DNA of 64,000 nucleotides from Draconibacterium mangrovi (GTDB taxonomy: Bacteria > Bacteroidota > Bacteroidia > Bacteroidales > Prolixibacteraceae), in assembly GCF_010586825.1 (NCBI RefSeq), contig NZ_JAAAGB010000018.1, positions 1-64,000 on the forward strand. Reading direction: 5' to 3'. Both the position numbers and the translations under genes were made by a program. The notes under the pieces are model-generated. The model did no database searches. It worked only from the letters and a program-made list of their open reading frames with translations, and was not told the DNA's origin. Positions 55,640-64,000 of the stretch are shown one piece after another. The first letter of the stretch is position 1. Each line of letters starts with the position of its first letter.

Positions 55640-58024
55640 ATGAAAATAAAGTATTCATTTATGATCATGTTAACCTTAACATTTATGGCGGTATTAAAAT
55701 CCGCTGATGCCCAAAATCCACCTCAACTAGGAAAAGCTTCGATTGAAGATATCGTGAAGGCTATGACGATTGAAGAAAAAGCTACCATCCTTGTTGGTGA
55801 CGCTTGGGGGACCAGAAATTTTAACCCGGCTGGCGCCAATAGCAAGTATTCTACAGGCATCGTACACGTACCTGGTGCTCCGTTTTCCACCCGTCCAATT
55901 CCACGTCTTGGCATACCGGGAACAGGAATGTCAGATGGTCCTGCCGGCATACGTATGGACATTTCCAGACCGGGAAGTAATAAAAAATATTATGCGACAT
56001 CGTTTCCGGTTGGCACTGTTATGGCTTCTACCTGGAATACAGAATTAGTTGAATATATAGCAACCGAAATGGGCCGCGAAGTAAAGGAATACGGCCTAGA
56101 TGTGGTTCTTGGCCCGGGAATGAATCTTCAACGCAATCCTTTGTGTGGAAGAAACTTTGAATACTTCTCTGAAGATCCTTTTCTGAATGGGAAGATTGCT
56201 TCTGCTATTGTGAACGGCATACAATCCAATGGTGTGGGAACCAGTCCTAAGCACTTCGCAGGTAATAATAGTGAGACCAACCGCTTTTACAGTGATAGCC
56301 GCATGAGCCAGAGAACGCTCCGCGAGATGATCCTCAAAGGATTCGAAATTATGGTCAAAGAATCACATCCCTGGACAATCATGTCGTCTTACAATAAACT
56401 CAACGGTGATTTTACTCAGCAGAACTATGAGCTTCTCACAACTATTCTCCGCGACGAATGGGGGTACGATGGAGTTGTGTTAACAGACTGGGGATATAAA
56501 GAAGGTACTGTAGAAGCAGTAAAGGCCGGCAACGACCTGATGGAAGCCGGTATGGACTTTGAAATCGAAAGGATCATTGAAGCTGTACAAAATGGCAGCC
56601 TCTCTATTGAAGATATTGATCGAAATGTCAAAAATGTGCTTAACTATGTTGTCAAGACTCAACACTTCAAAAGATATGAATATTCTGATAATCCAGATAT
56701 TGATGCCAATGCCAAACTCGCACGTAAGGAGGCAGCAGAAGGTATTATCCTTCTCAAGAACGATGACAATATACTGCCTCTAAAAAATATGAAAAACGCA
56801 GCTGTTTTTGGACTTAATTCTTATAAAATGATAGCCGGGGGTGCGGGTTCAGGAAATGTAAATAAAAAATATGTCCGTAACCTTGATGAAGGGTTAGCCA
56901 TTAATGGCATAGCAGCTGATACTACAATTGCTGACTGGTATAAAAAATATATTGCGTATCAAGATGCTACAAACGGCATTAACCCTCCTTCAATGGAAGC
57001 TGTACTTCTTGGTAGTCAGGTTTTAGCTGAACCTTTGGCACCCACCGGACTTACGGAAAAAAATATGAATAGTAATGATGTTGCGATCATTACCATCGGA
57101 AGAAACGCCGGTGAAGGCGGAGACCGTAAAATAGAGGATGGAGACTGGTACCTGACTGCAGCAGAAAGAGACCTTCTTCAAAAAGTAACTGATACTTACC
57201 ATTCTGTTGGCAAAAAGGTAGTGGTGGTTTTGAACATCGGGGGAGTGATTGAGACAGCTTCATGGAAGGATATTCCTGATGCCATTCTACTTGCCTGGAC
57301 TCCCGGGCAGGAAGTTGGATACACGGTTGCAGATATCCTTGCAGGAAAGAGCTATCCATCAGGGAAACTTCCAATGACCTTTCCGCTCGGTTATTTTGAC
57401 CTGCCATCATCGCACAATTTCCCCTACAATTACGAAGGCTCCGGGACATTATACCTGGATATGGGTAATAACTCACAACAGGGTCAACCAGTTAAAGATG
57501 TTGATTATGTGAACTATGAAGAAGGCATTTGGATTGGCTACCGCTACTTCACCACTACTGGTAAGGAAGTCTCTTATCCATTTGGCTATGGACTGGGATA
57601 TACCAACTTCGATTACGAAAACCCAGTTGTTAAAGTCGCGGGCGATGGTACGGTTACTGCTACTGTTACGGTTCGAAATAGTGGAAGCTCAGTAGGAAAG
57701 GAAGCTGTTCAGTTATATGTAACTGCTCCAACTGGCGAACTCACTAAACCGGAAATTGAGCTTAGAGCTTTCGCAAAAACAAAGGAACTGAAACCAGGTG
57801 AATCACAGCTCCTCACTATGAAGGTTGATGCTTACATGCTGGCTTCCTTCAACGAGAGTAAGTCACAATGGGAAACTGCTGCAGGAGAATATACCGCTAA
57901 ATTCGGTGCTTCAAGTTCCGACATTCGTTGTAAAGCCGGTTTTAAAATTGCGAAAGCACAAGCCTGGCCAGTTCACAATGTAATGGCTCCCAAGATTCCG
58001 ATTCAAGAGATCAAAATAAAATAA
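55640..58024 (+). CDS. Glycoside hydrolase family 3, beta-glucosidase type
   Basis: 794 residues; signal peptide ending ADA (about 24). Full three-domain GH3: MSDGPAGIRM (about 97-106), GRNFEYFSEDPFLNG, SPKHFAGNNSETNR, nucleophile Asp283 in GVVLTDWG, second domain with KLPMTFP, and the C-terminal FnIII-like domain (YPFGYGLGYTNF, VTVRNSGSSVGKEAVQLYV). The clade resembles beta-glucosidases that act on small glycosides. It has no EF-hand-like motif, unlike three other GH3 proteins here. It lies downstream of the Crp/Fnr gene with a possible regulator site between them. Confidence 0.94.
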   Translation: MKIKYSFMIMLTLTFMAVLKSADAQNPPQLGKASIEDIVKAMTIEEKATILVGDAWGTRNFNPAGANSKYSTGIVHVPGAPFSTRPIPRLGIPGTGMSDGPAGIRMDISRPGSNKKYYATSFPVGTVMASTWNTELVEYIATEMGREVKEYGLDVVLGPGMNLQRNPLCGRNFEYFSEDPFLNGKIASAIVNGIQSNGVGTSPKHFAGNNSETNRFYSDSRMSQRTLREMILKGFEIMVKESHPWTIMSSYNKLNGDFTQQNYELLTTILRDEWGYDGVVLTDWGYKEGTVEAVKAGNDLMEAGMDFEIERIIEAVQNGSLSIEDIDRNVKNVLNYVVKTQHFKRYEYSDNPDIDANAKLARKEAAEGIILLKNDDNILPLKNMKNAAVFGLNSYKMIAGGAGSGNVNKKYVRNLDEGLAINGIAADTTIADWYKKYIAYQDATNGINPPSMEAVLLGSQVLAEPLAPTGLTEKNMNSNDVAIITIGRNAGEGGDRKIEDGDWYLTAAERDLLQKVTDTYHSVGKKVVVVLNIGGVIETASWKDIPDAILLAWTPGQEVGYTVADILAGKSYPSGKLPMTFPLGYFDLPSSHNFPYNYEGSGTLYLDMGNNSQQGQPVKDVDYVNYEEGIWIGYRYFTTTGKEVSYPFGYGLGYTNFDYENPVVKVAGDGTVTATVTVRNSGSSVGKEAVQLYVTAPTGELTKPEIELRAFAKTKELKPGESQLLTMKVDAYMLASFNESKSQWETAAGEYTAKFGASSSDIRCKAGFKIAKAQAWPVHNVMAPKIPIQEIKIK

Positions 58025-58144
58025 GTTGGTATCATCTTTATATTGGGATTCTTATTCTGACCTATATCAATTATGGTGTTGTTTTCTTTGTGTAGTTTTG
58101 ACATAAATGGGAGAGTTGTTCTCTTAACTTCAACGATGATGTTT

Positions 58145-58162
58145 AAATATCTGACAATTATT
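58145..58162. promoter_or_regulatory. Possible regulator site AAATATCTGACAATTATT (site 3)
   Basis: Identical 18 bp to 54875-54892, in the 214-bp gap before the acyltransferase gene. Sharing of this length between two regulatory gaps within 3.3 kb suggests a common binding protein, perhaps the AraC regulator. Confidence 0.45.
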
Positions 58163-58238
58163 AGAAAATAAATAACAATTAAAACAATAGTGATAGCTTT
58201 ATTTTTAGCACATATTTTTTTAACCTAATCCATAAATA

Positions 58239-59381
58239 ATGAATTTGAAATTTAACTCTTCTTTTAAAGATACCAAAAAGCATTACATCATTCTCGACGG
58301 TTTGCGCGGAGTTGCAGCGGTAATGGTAGTACTGTTTCATCTTTTGGAAACTTTTGCCATGGGCAAACATTCGGAGCAAATCATTAACCACGGTTATCTT
58401 GCCGTCGATTTCTTCTTCGTGCTGTCGGGTTTTGTAATTGGTTATGCCTACGATGACAGGTGGAATAAAATGAGTTTAAAAGAATTTTTTAAACGCCGTT
58501 TAATACGTCTTCATCCAATGATAATTGTTGGAATGATCATCGGTGCCGTCTTATTTTATTTTCAGGATAGCTTCTTCTTTCCTGCTATTTCAGAGACACC
58601 GGTTTGGAAGATGTTACTTGTAATGGTTATTGGCTTTACATTGTTTCCGGTTGGGCGTTCGCTGGATATTCGTGGCTGGACGGAAATGCATCCGTTAAAC
58701 GGCCCTGCCTGGTCACTGTTTTTTGAATATATTGCCAACATTCTTTATGCATTCTTCCTGCGTAAGCTACCCAATAAAATTCTGGCAGTTTTGCTATTTA
58801 TCTGCGGTGCAGCACTTATTCATCTTGCGGTTACCAATGGACACATCATTGGAGGCTGGGCGATCGATTCAACACAGCTACGTATTGGCTTCACCCGTTT
58901 GCTTTACCCATTTATTGCAGGATTATTGCTTTCGCGTGTAGTTAAGGTTGGCCACATAAAAAACGCATTTTTCTGGAGCAGCCTGCTGTTAATTGTAATT
59001 CTATCAGTACCACATATTGGAAGCGAGGATCATGTTTGGATGAATGGATTGTATGTGGCGCTTAGTGTGATATTCATTTTTCCACTCATTGTTTATATTG
59101 GTGCTAGTGGTGAAATAAAAGGAAAACGGGCAACACAATTATGTCGTTTTCTGGGTAATATTTCATATCCTATTTATATCATCCACTATCCAATGATTTA
59201 TACATTTATGGCTTGGGTCGCCAAAAATGAAATGATGTCGATAACAAAAGCACTTCCTGCCATCATACTTGTTTTAGCTTCAAGTATTTTACTTGCCTGG
59301 GCTTCCTTTACATTTTATGATGTTCCTGTGCGAAAATGGCTTACTGCCCGTTTTATGAACTCGGCTCAGAAACAGAAATAA
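58239..59381 (+). CDS. Acyltransferase 3 family (OafA/YrhL-type) membrane protein
   Basis: 380 residues with about ten membrane helices. The first segment carries the family motif ILDGLRGVAAVMVVLFH with the conserved Arg and His; YLAVDFFFVLSGFVIGY and FFKRRLIRLHPM follow, and NGPAWSLFFEY, IVYIGASG and IIHYPMIY are typical later motifs. Such enzymes transfer acetyl or similar groups to sugars or lipids at the inner membrane. It is followed by one spare base and then the DUF5916 start (TAAGATG), so they are cotranscribed. Confidence 0.92.
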   Translation: MNLKFNSSFKDTKKHYIILDGLRGVAAVMVVLFHLLETFAMGKHSEQIINHGYLAVDFFFVLSGFVIGYAYDDRWNKMSLKEFFKRRLIRLHPMIIVGMIIGAVLFYFQDSFFFPAISETPVWKMLLVMVIGFTLFPVGRSLDIRGWTEMHPLNGPAWSLFFEYIANILYAFFLRKLPNKILAVLLFICGAALIHLAVTNGHIIGGWAIDSTQLRIGFTRLLYPFIAGLLLSRVVKVGHIKNAFFWSSLLLIVILSVPHIGSEDHVWMNGLYVALSVIFIFPLIVYIGASGEIKGKRATQLCRFLGNISYPIYIIHYPMIYTFMAWVAKNEMMSITKALPAIILVLASSILLAWASFTFYDVPVRKWLTARFMNSAQKQK

Positions 59382-59382
59382 G

Positions 59383-62037
59383 ATGATTTGGGCACGTTGG
59401 TTTTGGTGTACTATTTTCACTTCAATCCTATTCTTTTCGGTTGAAAACAGCTATGCTTTAAATTTTTTGAAGATTGATGCTGTTGAAATTGAAAAGGAAA
59501 CTGAAAGTGTTGAGGATTCAGTTCTGCGTCCGAAACGAATTATGTCCACTCAGTGGATAGACGAAGCTCCTGTAATAGATGGAAGTTTAACTGACGGGTG
59601 CTGGGCGCTTGGTGAGTGGCAAAGTAATTATACACAATTCTCGCCAAAATACGGAGGTGAGGCAAGTCGTAAAACAGAGATCAAGATTTTTTACGATGAT
59701 AAAAATGTTTATGCCGGAATTCGTGCTTATGATGACATGAGTAAAATGAGCCGTAAACTGGATCGCCGTGATAACTTTACCGGCGATTTGGTTGGCATTC
59801 ATATCGATAGCTATTTTGACCACCGTACTGCCTTTGAATTTGACCTGACTTCTGCCGGCCAGAAAATTGATGTGTGGGTTGGAAACGACGGCTGGGATAT
59901 GAACTGGAATGCGGTTTGGTATGGCAAAGTAGCTTATGAAGACTCGGCCTGGACAGCGGAATTTAAAATACCACTGAGCCAGTTGCGCTACAGTCAGCAG
60001 GAAAATCAGGTTTGGGGGCTAAACTCGTGGCGAAAAATTGACCGATTGCAGGAGGAGCATCACTGGAACCTGGTAGCCAATGATGGTACGGGTCTGGTTT
60101 ATACTTTCGGAGAATTGCACGGATTAAAAGGACTCAAAAAGAATAAACGTTTTGAACTGGCTCCCTATGTTTCTTCGAAATTGACAGCCGTTGAAAAAAC
60201 AGCTGGCAATCCATTCTCTCAAAAGCCCGACTTTGCAGGGCAGGGCGGGATAGATGCGCTTATCGGAATATCAAACAATACTACATTGTCGGCTACCATC
60301 AATCCCGACTTTGGCCAGGTGGAGGCCGATCCTTCGGTAATGAACCTAACGGCATTTGAAACCTACTTTGAAGAAAAGCGCCCATTCTTTGTGGAAGGCA
60401 AAAATATATTCGATTTCACTTTTGATGACGATCTGTTGTTTTACACACGCCGAATCGGTCATGCGCCATCCTATAATCCGGGTTTTGAGAATATGCAAAT
60501 GCCGGAAAATACGACTATTGCCGGAGCTTTAAAATTGTCAGGGAAAACTTCAAAAGGATTGTCGTTCGGAATTATTGAATCGCTTACAACAAAAGAGTTT
60601 GCGGATATTTACGATGCCGGAGAAGAATTTAGCCAGGTGGTAGAGCCATTGTCCAATTATTTTATCGGGCGTTTTCAGCAGGAATACGACCACGGAAATA
60701 CCCTGATTGGAGGAATGCTTACACAAACGCACCGAACGATAAAAGATGAGCACCTGAATTTTCTTTCAAGCAATGCGCTAACCTACGGAGCCGATTTTAC
60801 TCGGTACTGGAAAGACCGCGAATATTTTTTTGAAACGAAGCTGATTGGCAGCAGTATCAATGGCGATGAAGAAGCAATAAGCAGACTGCAAACCTCTTCG
60901 GCCCGATACTATCAACGACCGGATTCTGATAATGCATACGATCCAAACCTGACAAAGCTGAACGGAATAGGTGCATCTGTTAAAGCTGGTAAGTGGAGTA
61001 AAGGCCACTGGCGTTACAACGAGGAAATCAATTACCGGTCGCCCGGCCTCGAATTAAACGACCTCGGATTTATGATGCTTGCCGATTTGTTAAAGAACAA
61101 CACCTCAGTTTCGTACGTCGAAAAGGAGAATAAAAGTATTTTCAAAAACTACGAATTCAACCTTCAGCAACAAAATGCCTGGAACAGTGCAGGAGATGGG
61201 CTTTATTCCCAGGCTGTTTTGTCATCTCATACCGAATTTATGAATAGCTGGATGCTGGTTGTAAACGGAAGCTATAAATGGCGAATAAACGATGAACAGC
61301 TTTTGCGTGGCGGGCCTTCAATGAAATTGCCCGATCAGTTGGCCTTACATTATATGGCCTACACCAACCAGGCAAAGAACCTGATCGTTTCCTTATCCGG
61401 CACCAGGGCAATCCACCTCACCGGAAATTCAAATTTAACGTCTGTTTCGCCTGAAATCAGTTTAAGGGTACGTTCGAACCTGCGTTTTTCATTTCAGACC
61501 GATTTTCAGAAAACACTCGATGAACTTCAATATATTCAGCATGTAAATAAGCCTGATAATTCAACTAGTTATTTATTGGGGACTATCGATAACCGCAACC
61601 TGGGATTTACACTTCGCGTCGATCTGGCAGTTACGCCTGAAATGACTATCCAGTATTATGCCAGTCCGTTTGTTTCGATAGGGAAGTACAAAGATTTTAA
61701 ACGAGTTACCGATCCGCAGAGTTCGGCTTACGATCAACGATTTACAACGATGGTGCCCGACATTCAGAACAACATGTATTATTTTGATGAGAACCTGGAT
61801 GGAACAGCTGATTACTCCATTTCTAATCCGGATTTCAATTTTCAGCAGTTCCGCAGTAACCTGGTTTTTCGATGGGAATACAGGGCAGGCTCAACAATCT
61901 ACCTGGTTTGGTCGCAAGACCGGACTAATTATGATCCGGCCGGTTCGTTTTCATTCCACGACGGATTTAAAAAGATGGCAGATCTTCATCCTAAAAATAT
62001 ACTCATGATTAAACTGAGTTACTGGTTTTCAGCTTGA
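59383..62037 (+). CDS. DUF5916 outer-membrane-like protein, second copy
   Basis: 884 residues; signal-like segment to about YALN. A CBM9-like domain (about 55-240; DEAPVIDGSLTDGCWALGEW, YAGIRAYDDMSKM, SAGQKIDVWVGND) is followed by the DUF5916 signature NPDFGQVEADPSVMNLTAFETYFEEKRPFF at about 306-335. The beta-rich rest has alternating aromatic strands and ends LMIKLSYWFSA. It differs from the copy at 49934 except in these signatures. Outer-membrane location inferred. Third gene from the end of the 58-64 kb group. Confidence 0.87.
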   Translation: MIWARWFWCTIFTSILFFSVENSYALNFLKIDAVEIEKETESVEDSVLRPKRIMSTQWIDEAPVIDGSLTDGCWALGEWQSNYTQFSPKYGGEASRKTEIKIFYDDKNVYAGIRAYDDMSKMSRKLDRRDNFTGDLVGIHIDSYFDHRTAFEFDLTSAGQKIDVWVGNDGWDMNWNAVWYGKVAYEDSAWTAEFKIPLSQLRYSQQENQVWGLNSWRKIDRLQEEHHWNLVANDGTGLVYTFGELHGLKGLKKNKRFELAPYVSSKLTAVEKTAGNPFSQKPDFAGQGGIDALIGISNNTTLSATINPDFGQVEADPSVMNLTAFETYFEEKRPFFVEGKNIFDFTFDDDLLFYTRRIGHAPSYNPGFENMQMPENTTIAGALKLSGKTSKGLSFGIIESLTTKEFADIYDAGEEFSQVVEPLSNYFIGRFQQEYDHGNTLIGGMLTQTHRTIKDEHLNFLSSNALTYGADFTRYWKDREYFFETKLIGSSINGDEEAISRLQTSSARYYQRPDSDNAYDPNLTKLNGIGASVKAGKWSKGHWRYNEEINYRSPGLELNDLGFMMLADLLKNNTSVSYVEKENKSIFKNYEFNLQQQNAWNSAGDGLYSQAVLSSHTEFMNSWMLVVNGSYKWRINDEQLLRGGPSMKLPDQLALHYMAYTNQAKNLIVSLSGTRAIHLTGNSNLTSVSPEISLRVRSNLRFSFQTDFQKTLDELQYIQHVNKPDNSTSYLLGTIDNRNLGFTLRVDLAVTPEMTIQYYASPFVSIGKYKDFKRVTDPQSSAYDQRFTTMVPDIQNNMYYFDENLDGTADYSISNPDFNFQQFRSNLVFRWEYRAGSTIYLVWSQDRTNYDPAGSFSFHDGFKKMADLHPKNILMIKLSYWFSA

Positions 62038-62068
62038 TTAAACCAACTAAACCTTATAAATTAATAAA

Positions 62069-62878
62069 ATGAAAAGAAGACAGTTTATTCGAAACACAGG
62101 AATTGCAGGTGGTATAATGATGACATCGCCAATTTTGGCAAATAGTTTCAAAACGGAAAATTATGATTTTCGGTTAGTGGATATGCACGTACATACTACT
62201 CCAAGGTTTTCAATCGACCAGATTTTGGAGGTTGGAAAACAAAAGAACATACAGTTTGGTATCGTCGAGCATCCCGGAGGAGACATTGTTGATGATGCTA
62301 GCCTGATGAAATACATCGAAAACCTGAGACAGTATCCTGTATATATCGGCTTGCAGCCTACAACTCCTGGCTGGTCTGAGAGTTTTTCAAAAGAAGCATT
62401 GTCTGAGCTGGATTATGTACTGATGGATCCTCAAACTTTTGAAATGGGAAACAGCTACGGCGATCCGATGCGTATCTGGAGTTTTGATACCTACGTGGAT
62501 GATACCGAAAAATTCATGGAAGCTTATATGGAACACACGATGAAAATACTTGAATCCTCTGAGCCTCTGAATATTTTTGGCTGGCCTTTGTTTTTGCCGG
62601 TTTGTATTGCCCGCGATTATTATTCGTTATGGACAGAAGATAGGATGCAAAAGATTATTAGTGCTGCCAAAAAACGAAATATTGCATTTGAGATTAATGA
62701 TCTGGCGCATACACCTCATGAAAAATTCATCAATATGGCGAAAGAGCAAGGTCTTAAATTTACTTTCGGGTCTGATACGAGAAACGAAAAAACAGGTCGC
62801 CTGGATTATTGCAAATACATTGCTAAAAAGTGCAATTTAAAGGAAGATGATTTTTATCGACCAGCCAGAAACATATAA
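62069..62878 (+). CDS. PHP-like metal-dependent protein with Tat signal
   Basis: 269 residues. A twin-arginine signal (KRRQFIRNTGIAGGIMM) precedes a PHP-type domain with DMHVHTT at about 38-44, EHPGGD, and the late GSDTRNEKTGR motif in place of the usual GSDAH. PHP proteins are phosphoesterases or other metal hydrolases. Its periplasmic export and location beside a sugar isomerase-like gene suggest action on a sugar derivative, but no substrate can be named. Starts 31 bp after the DUF5916 gene. Confidence 0.75.
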   Translation: MKRRQFIRNTGIAGGIMMTSPILANSFKTENYDFRLVDMHVHTTPRFSIDQILEVGKQKNIQFGIVEHPGGDIVDDASLMKYIENLRQYPVYIGLQPTTPGWSESFSKEALSELDYVLMDPQTFEMGNSYGDPMRIWSFDTYVDDTEKFMEAYMEHTMKILESSEPLNIFGWPLFLPVCIARDYYSLWTEDRMQKIISAAKKRNIAFEINDLAHTPHEKFINMAKEQGLKFTFGSDTRNEKTGRLDYCKYIAKKCNLKEDDFYRPARNI

Positions 62879-62991
62879 AAATTTTGATTTAAAGATTTGA
62901 ATTATTGCTAGCACTTTATCAAGTGTAAAGAAGAGAAATATTGTTTGTATGATTACAAAAAAACTATGTGCAAAAACTAATAAATAAAGTG

Positions 62992-63930
62992 ATGGAAAAA
63001 AGAAAATTTTTAAAAACGATGGGGCTACTTACTGCCGGTGGAATAGTAGGTGGAGCTATTGCTCCTTCAACTGCATCGGCAATGATTAAAAATAACGCAA
63101 CAAATAAAAAAGATGTGGGATTACAAATCTACTCGCTGGGTCGTGAACTGACAGAAGATGTAGCAAATGGTTTGAAGAAAATTAAGAAAATTGGTTACAA
63201 TTTCATTGAACTGGCCGGTTATAATGGAGGCAAAATAGGTGAGTATACAGTAGATACATATCGCAAAATGGCTGAAGATGCGGGTTTGAAAATTACAAGC
63301 TCACATGTTAATCCAAATACACGAGATATAAAAAAGGATAATCTGGATGAGATTGCAGATTTTTGGAAAAGAACTGTTGAGGATCACGTGAAACTTGGTT
63401 GTAAAGCTTTGGTTCAACCAATGATGCCAAATATTAAAAATCACGATGATGTTGCCCATGTTTGCGAATCCTTTAATCAGGCGGGAGAAATTGCAGAAGA
63501 AGCCGGAATTAAGTGGGGATATCACAATCATAATATGGAATTTGGCCGTGTTGTTAAGGAGGAAGATAAGGGAAAACAACAAAATCCATGGATGCCTGTA
63601 GGAGATGTTATTTATGATTTATTACTCAACGGAACTGATCCCAGCCTTGTATTTTTTGAAATGGATGTTTACTGGACAGTAATGGGACAAAATGACCCGC
63701 TTGAGTATTTCGAAAAATATGCCGGGAGATTTCCTGGTCTTCATATAAAAGATCGTTCTGTTTTAGGGCAATCCGGAATGATGAACTTTGAAAGAATATT
63801 CCAAAAGGCTTATGAAATAGGATTGGACGAGTATTTTGTCGAGCTGGAAGGAATTCGTACCGGAATGACTCAATTTGAAGGCGTTGAAGCTTGTTTCAAT
63901 TATCTGAATAAAGCCCCTTTTGTAAAGTAA
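62992..63930 (+). CDS. Tat-exported sugar phosphate isomerase/epimerase-like protein
   Basis: 312 residues from ATG 62992, which begins a Tat-like signal (EKRKFLKTMGLLTAGGIVGGA); the GTG at 62968 would add eight unneeded residues. The TIM-barrel domain shows GLQIYSLGRELTEDV, YNFIELAGYNGGKIG, WGYHNHNMEFGRV, VFFEMDVYWTVM, GLHIKDRS and VELEG with Glu/Asp/His in the usual metal positions. Similar family to the cytoplasmic protein at 799, but exported. Exported members are common in Bacteroidota next to glycan genes; the substrate is unknown. The window ends 70 bp later with no further feature. Confidence 0.88.
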   Translation: MEKRKFLKTMGLLTAGGIVGGAIAPSTASAMIKNNATNKKDVGLQIYSLGRELTEDVANGLKKIKKIGYNFIELAGYNGGKIGEYTVDTYRKMAEDAGLKITSSHVNPNTRDIKKDNLDEIADFWKRTVEDHVKLGCKALVQPMMPNIKNHDDVAHVCESFNQAGEIAEEAGIKWGYHNHNMEFGRVVKEEDKGKQQNPWMPVGDVIYDLLLNGTDPSLVFFEMDVYWTVMGQNDPLEYFEKYAGRFPGLHIKDRSVLGQSGMMNFERIFQKAYEIGLDEYFVELEGIRTGMTQFEGVEACFNYLNKAPFVK

Positions 63931-64000
63931 GAAATTAATAAATAATACCCTTTAATGCGTTTTAACCGGGAACAGTTTAGGTCGATTTAGTTTTACTAAA

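Overview
The window comes from a Bacteroidota genome. It has a SusC/SusD pair under a FecI/FecR-type sigma/anti-sigma pair, LytS/LytTR two-component pairs, TAnnTTTG-type promoters, many Sec and lipoprotein signal peptides, and a moderate-to-low GC content. The mix of plant-polymer hydrolases and paralogue expansion would fit a Marinilabiliales/Prolixibacteraceae-like plant or algal glycan degrader; that placement is inference.

Layout. 1-0.6 kb: a decayed IS3-family transposase and a perfect hairpin. 0.8-2.5 kb: a sugar phosphate isomerase/epimerase-like gene, then a gene-free stretch with the frameshifted remains of an AraC-type DNA-binding domain. 2.5-4.1 kb: ribB and a DeoR-family regulator, which share an identical 23-bp promoter block. 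4.4-10.2 kb: a sugar catabolic operon (FGGY kinase, L-fucose-isomerase-like enzyme, 10-TM permease, split transketolase). 10.3-17.2 kb: ECF sigma factor, FecR anti-sigma factor, SusC with STN domain, and SusD.

17.4-36.9 kb is a long same-strand hydrolase block: five Sde182-type (DUF1593) nucleoside-hydrolase-like proteins, five CE1-type serine esterases, two GH3 enzymes and one GH79-like enzyme. Several members come in paralogous pairs, so the block seems to have grown by duplication. It ends at a strong intrinsic terminator. An 0.8-kb gap follows that holds a candidate minus-strand small RNA with its own promoter and terminator.

37.7-53.1 kb: two LytS/LytTR pairs, two more GH3 enzymes, a nonsense-interrupted GH106 fragment fused to an intact GH78 alpha-L-rhamnosidase, and a DUF5916 outer-membrane-like protein with two small membrane proteins. 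53.2-53.9 kb: a decayed copy of the 5' end of the GH3 gene at 45 kb. 54-64 kb: divergent AraC and Crp/Fnr regulators, a fifth GH3, an acyltransferase, a second DUF5916 protein, a PHP-like protein and a second sugar isomerase-like protein.

How it may work together (inference): SusC/D imports an oligosaccharide or plant glycoside, sensed through the STN domain, FecR and the ECF sigma factor. Esterases, GH3, GH78, GH79 and DUF1593 enzymes strip esters, rhamnose, uronic acid and furanose-like residues. One released sugar is isomerised, phosphorylated and split by the transketolase operon, whose enzyme set resembles the described non-oxidative D-apiose route. The pairing of that operon with five DUF1593 nucleoside-hydrolase-fold proteins is the most interesting lead in the window: these proteins could be furanosidases, possibly acting on apiose.
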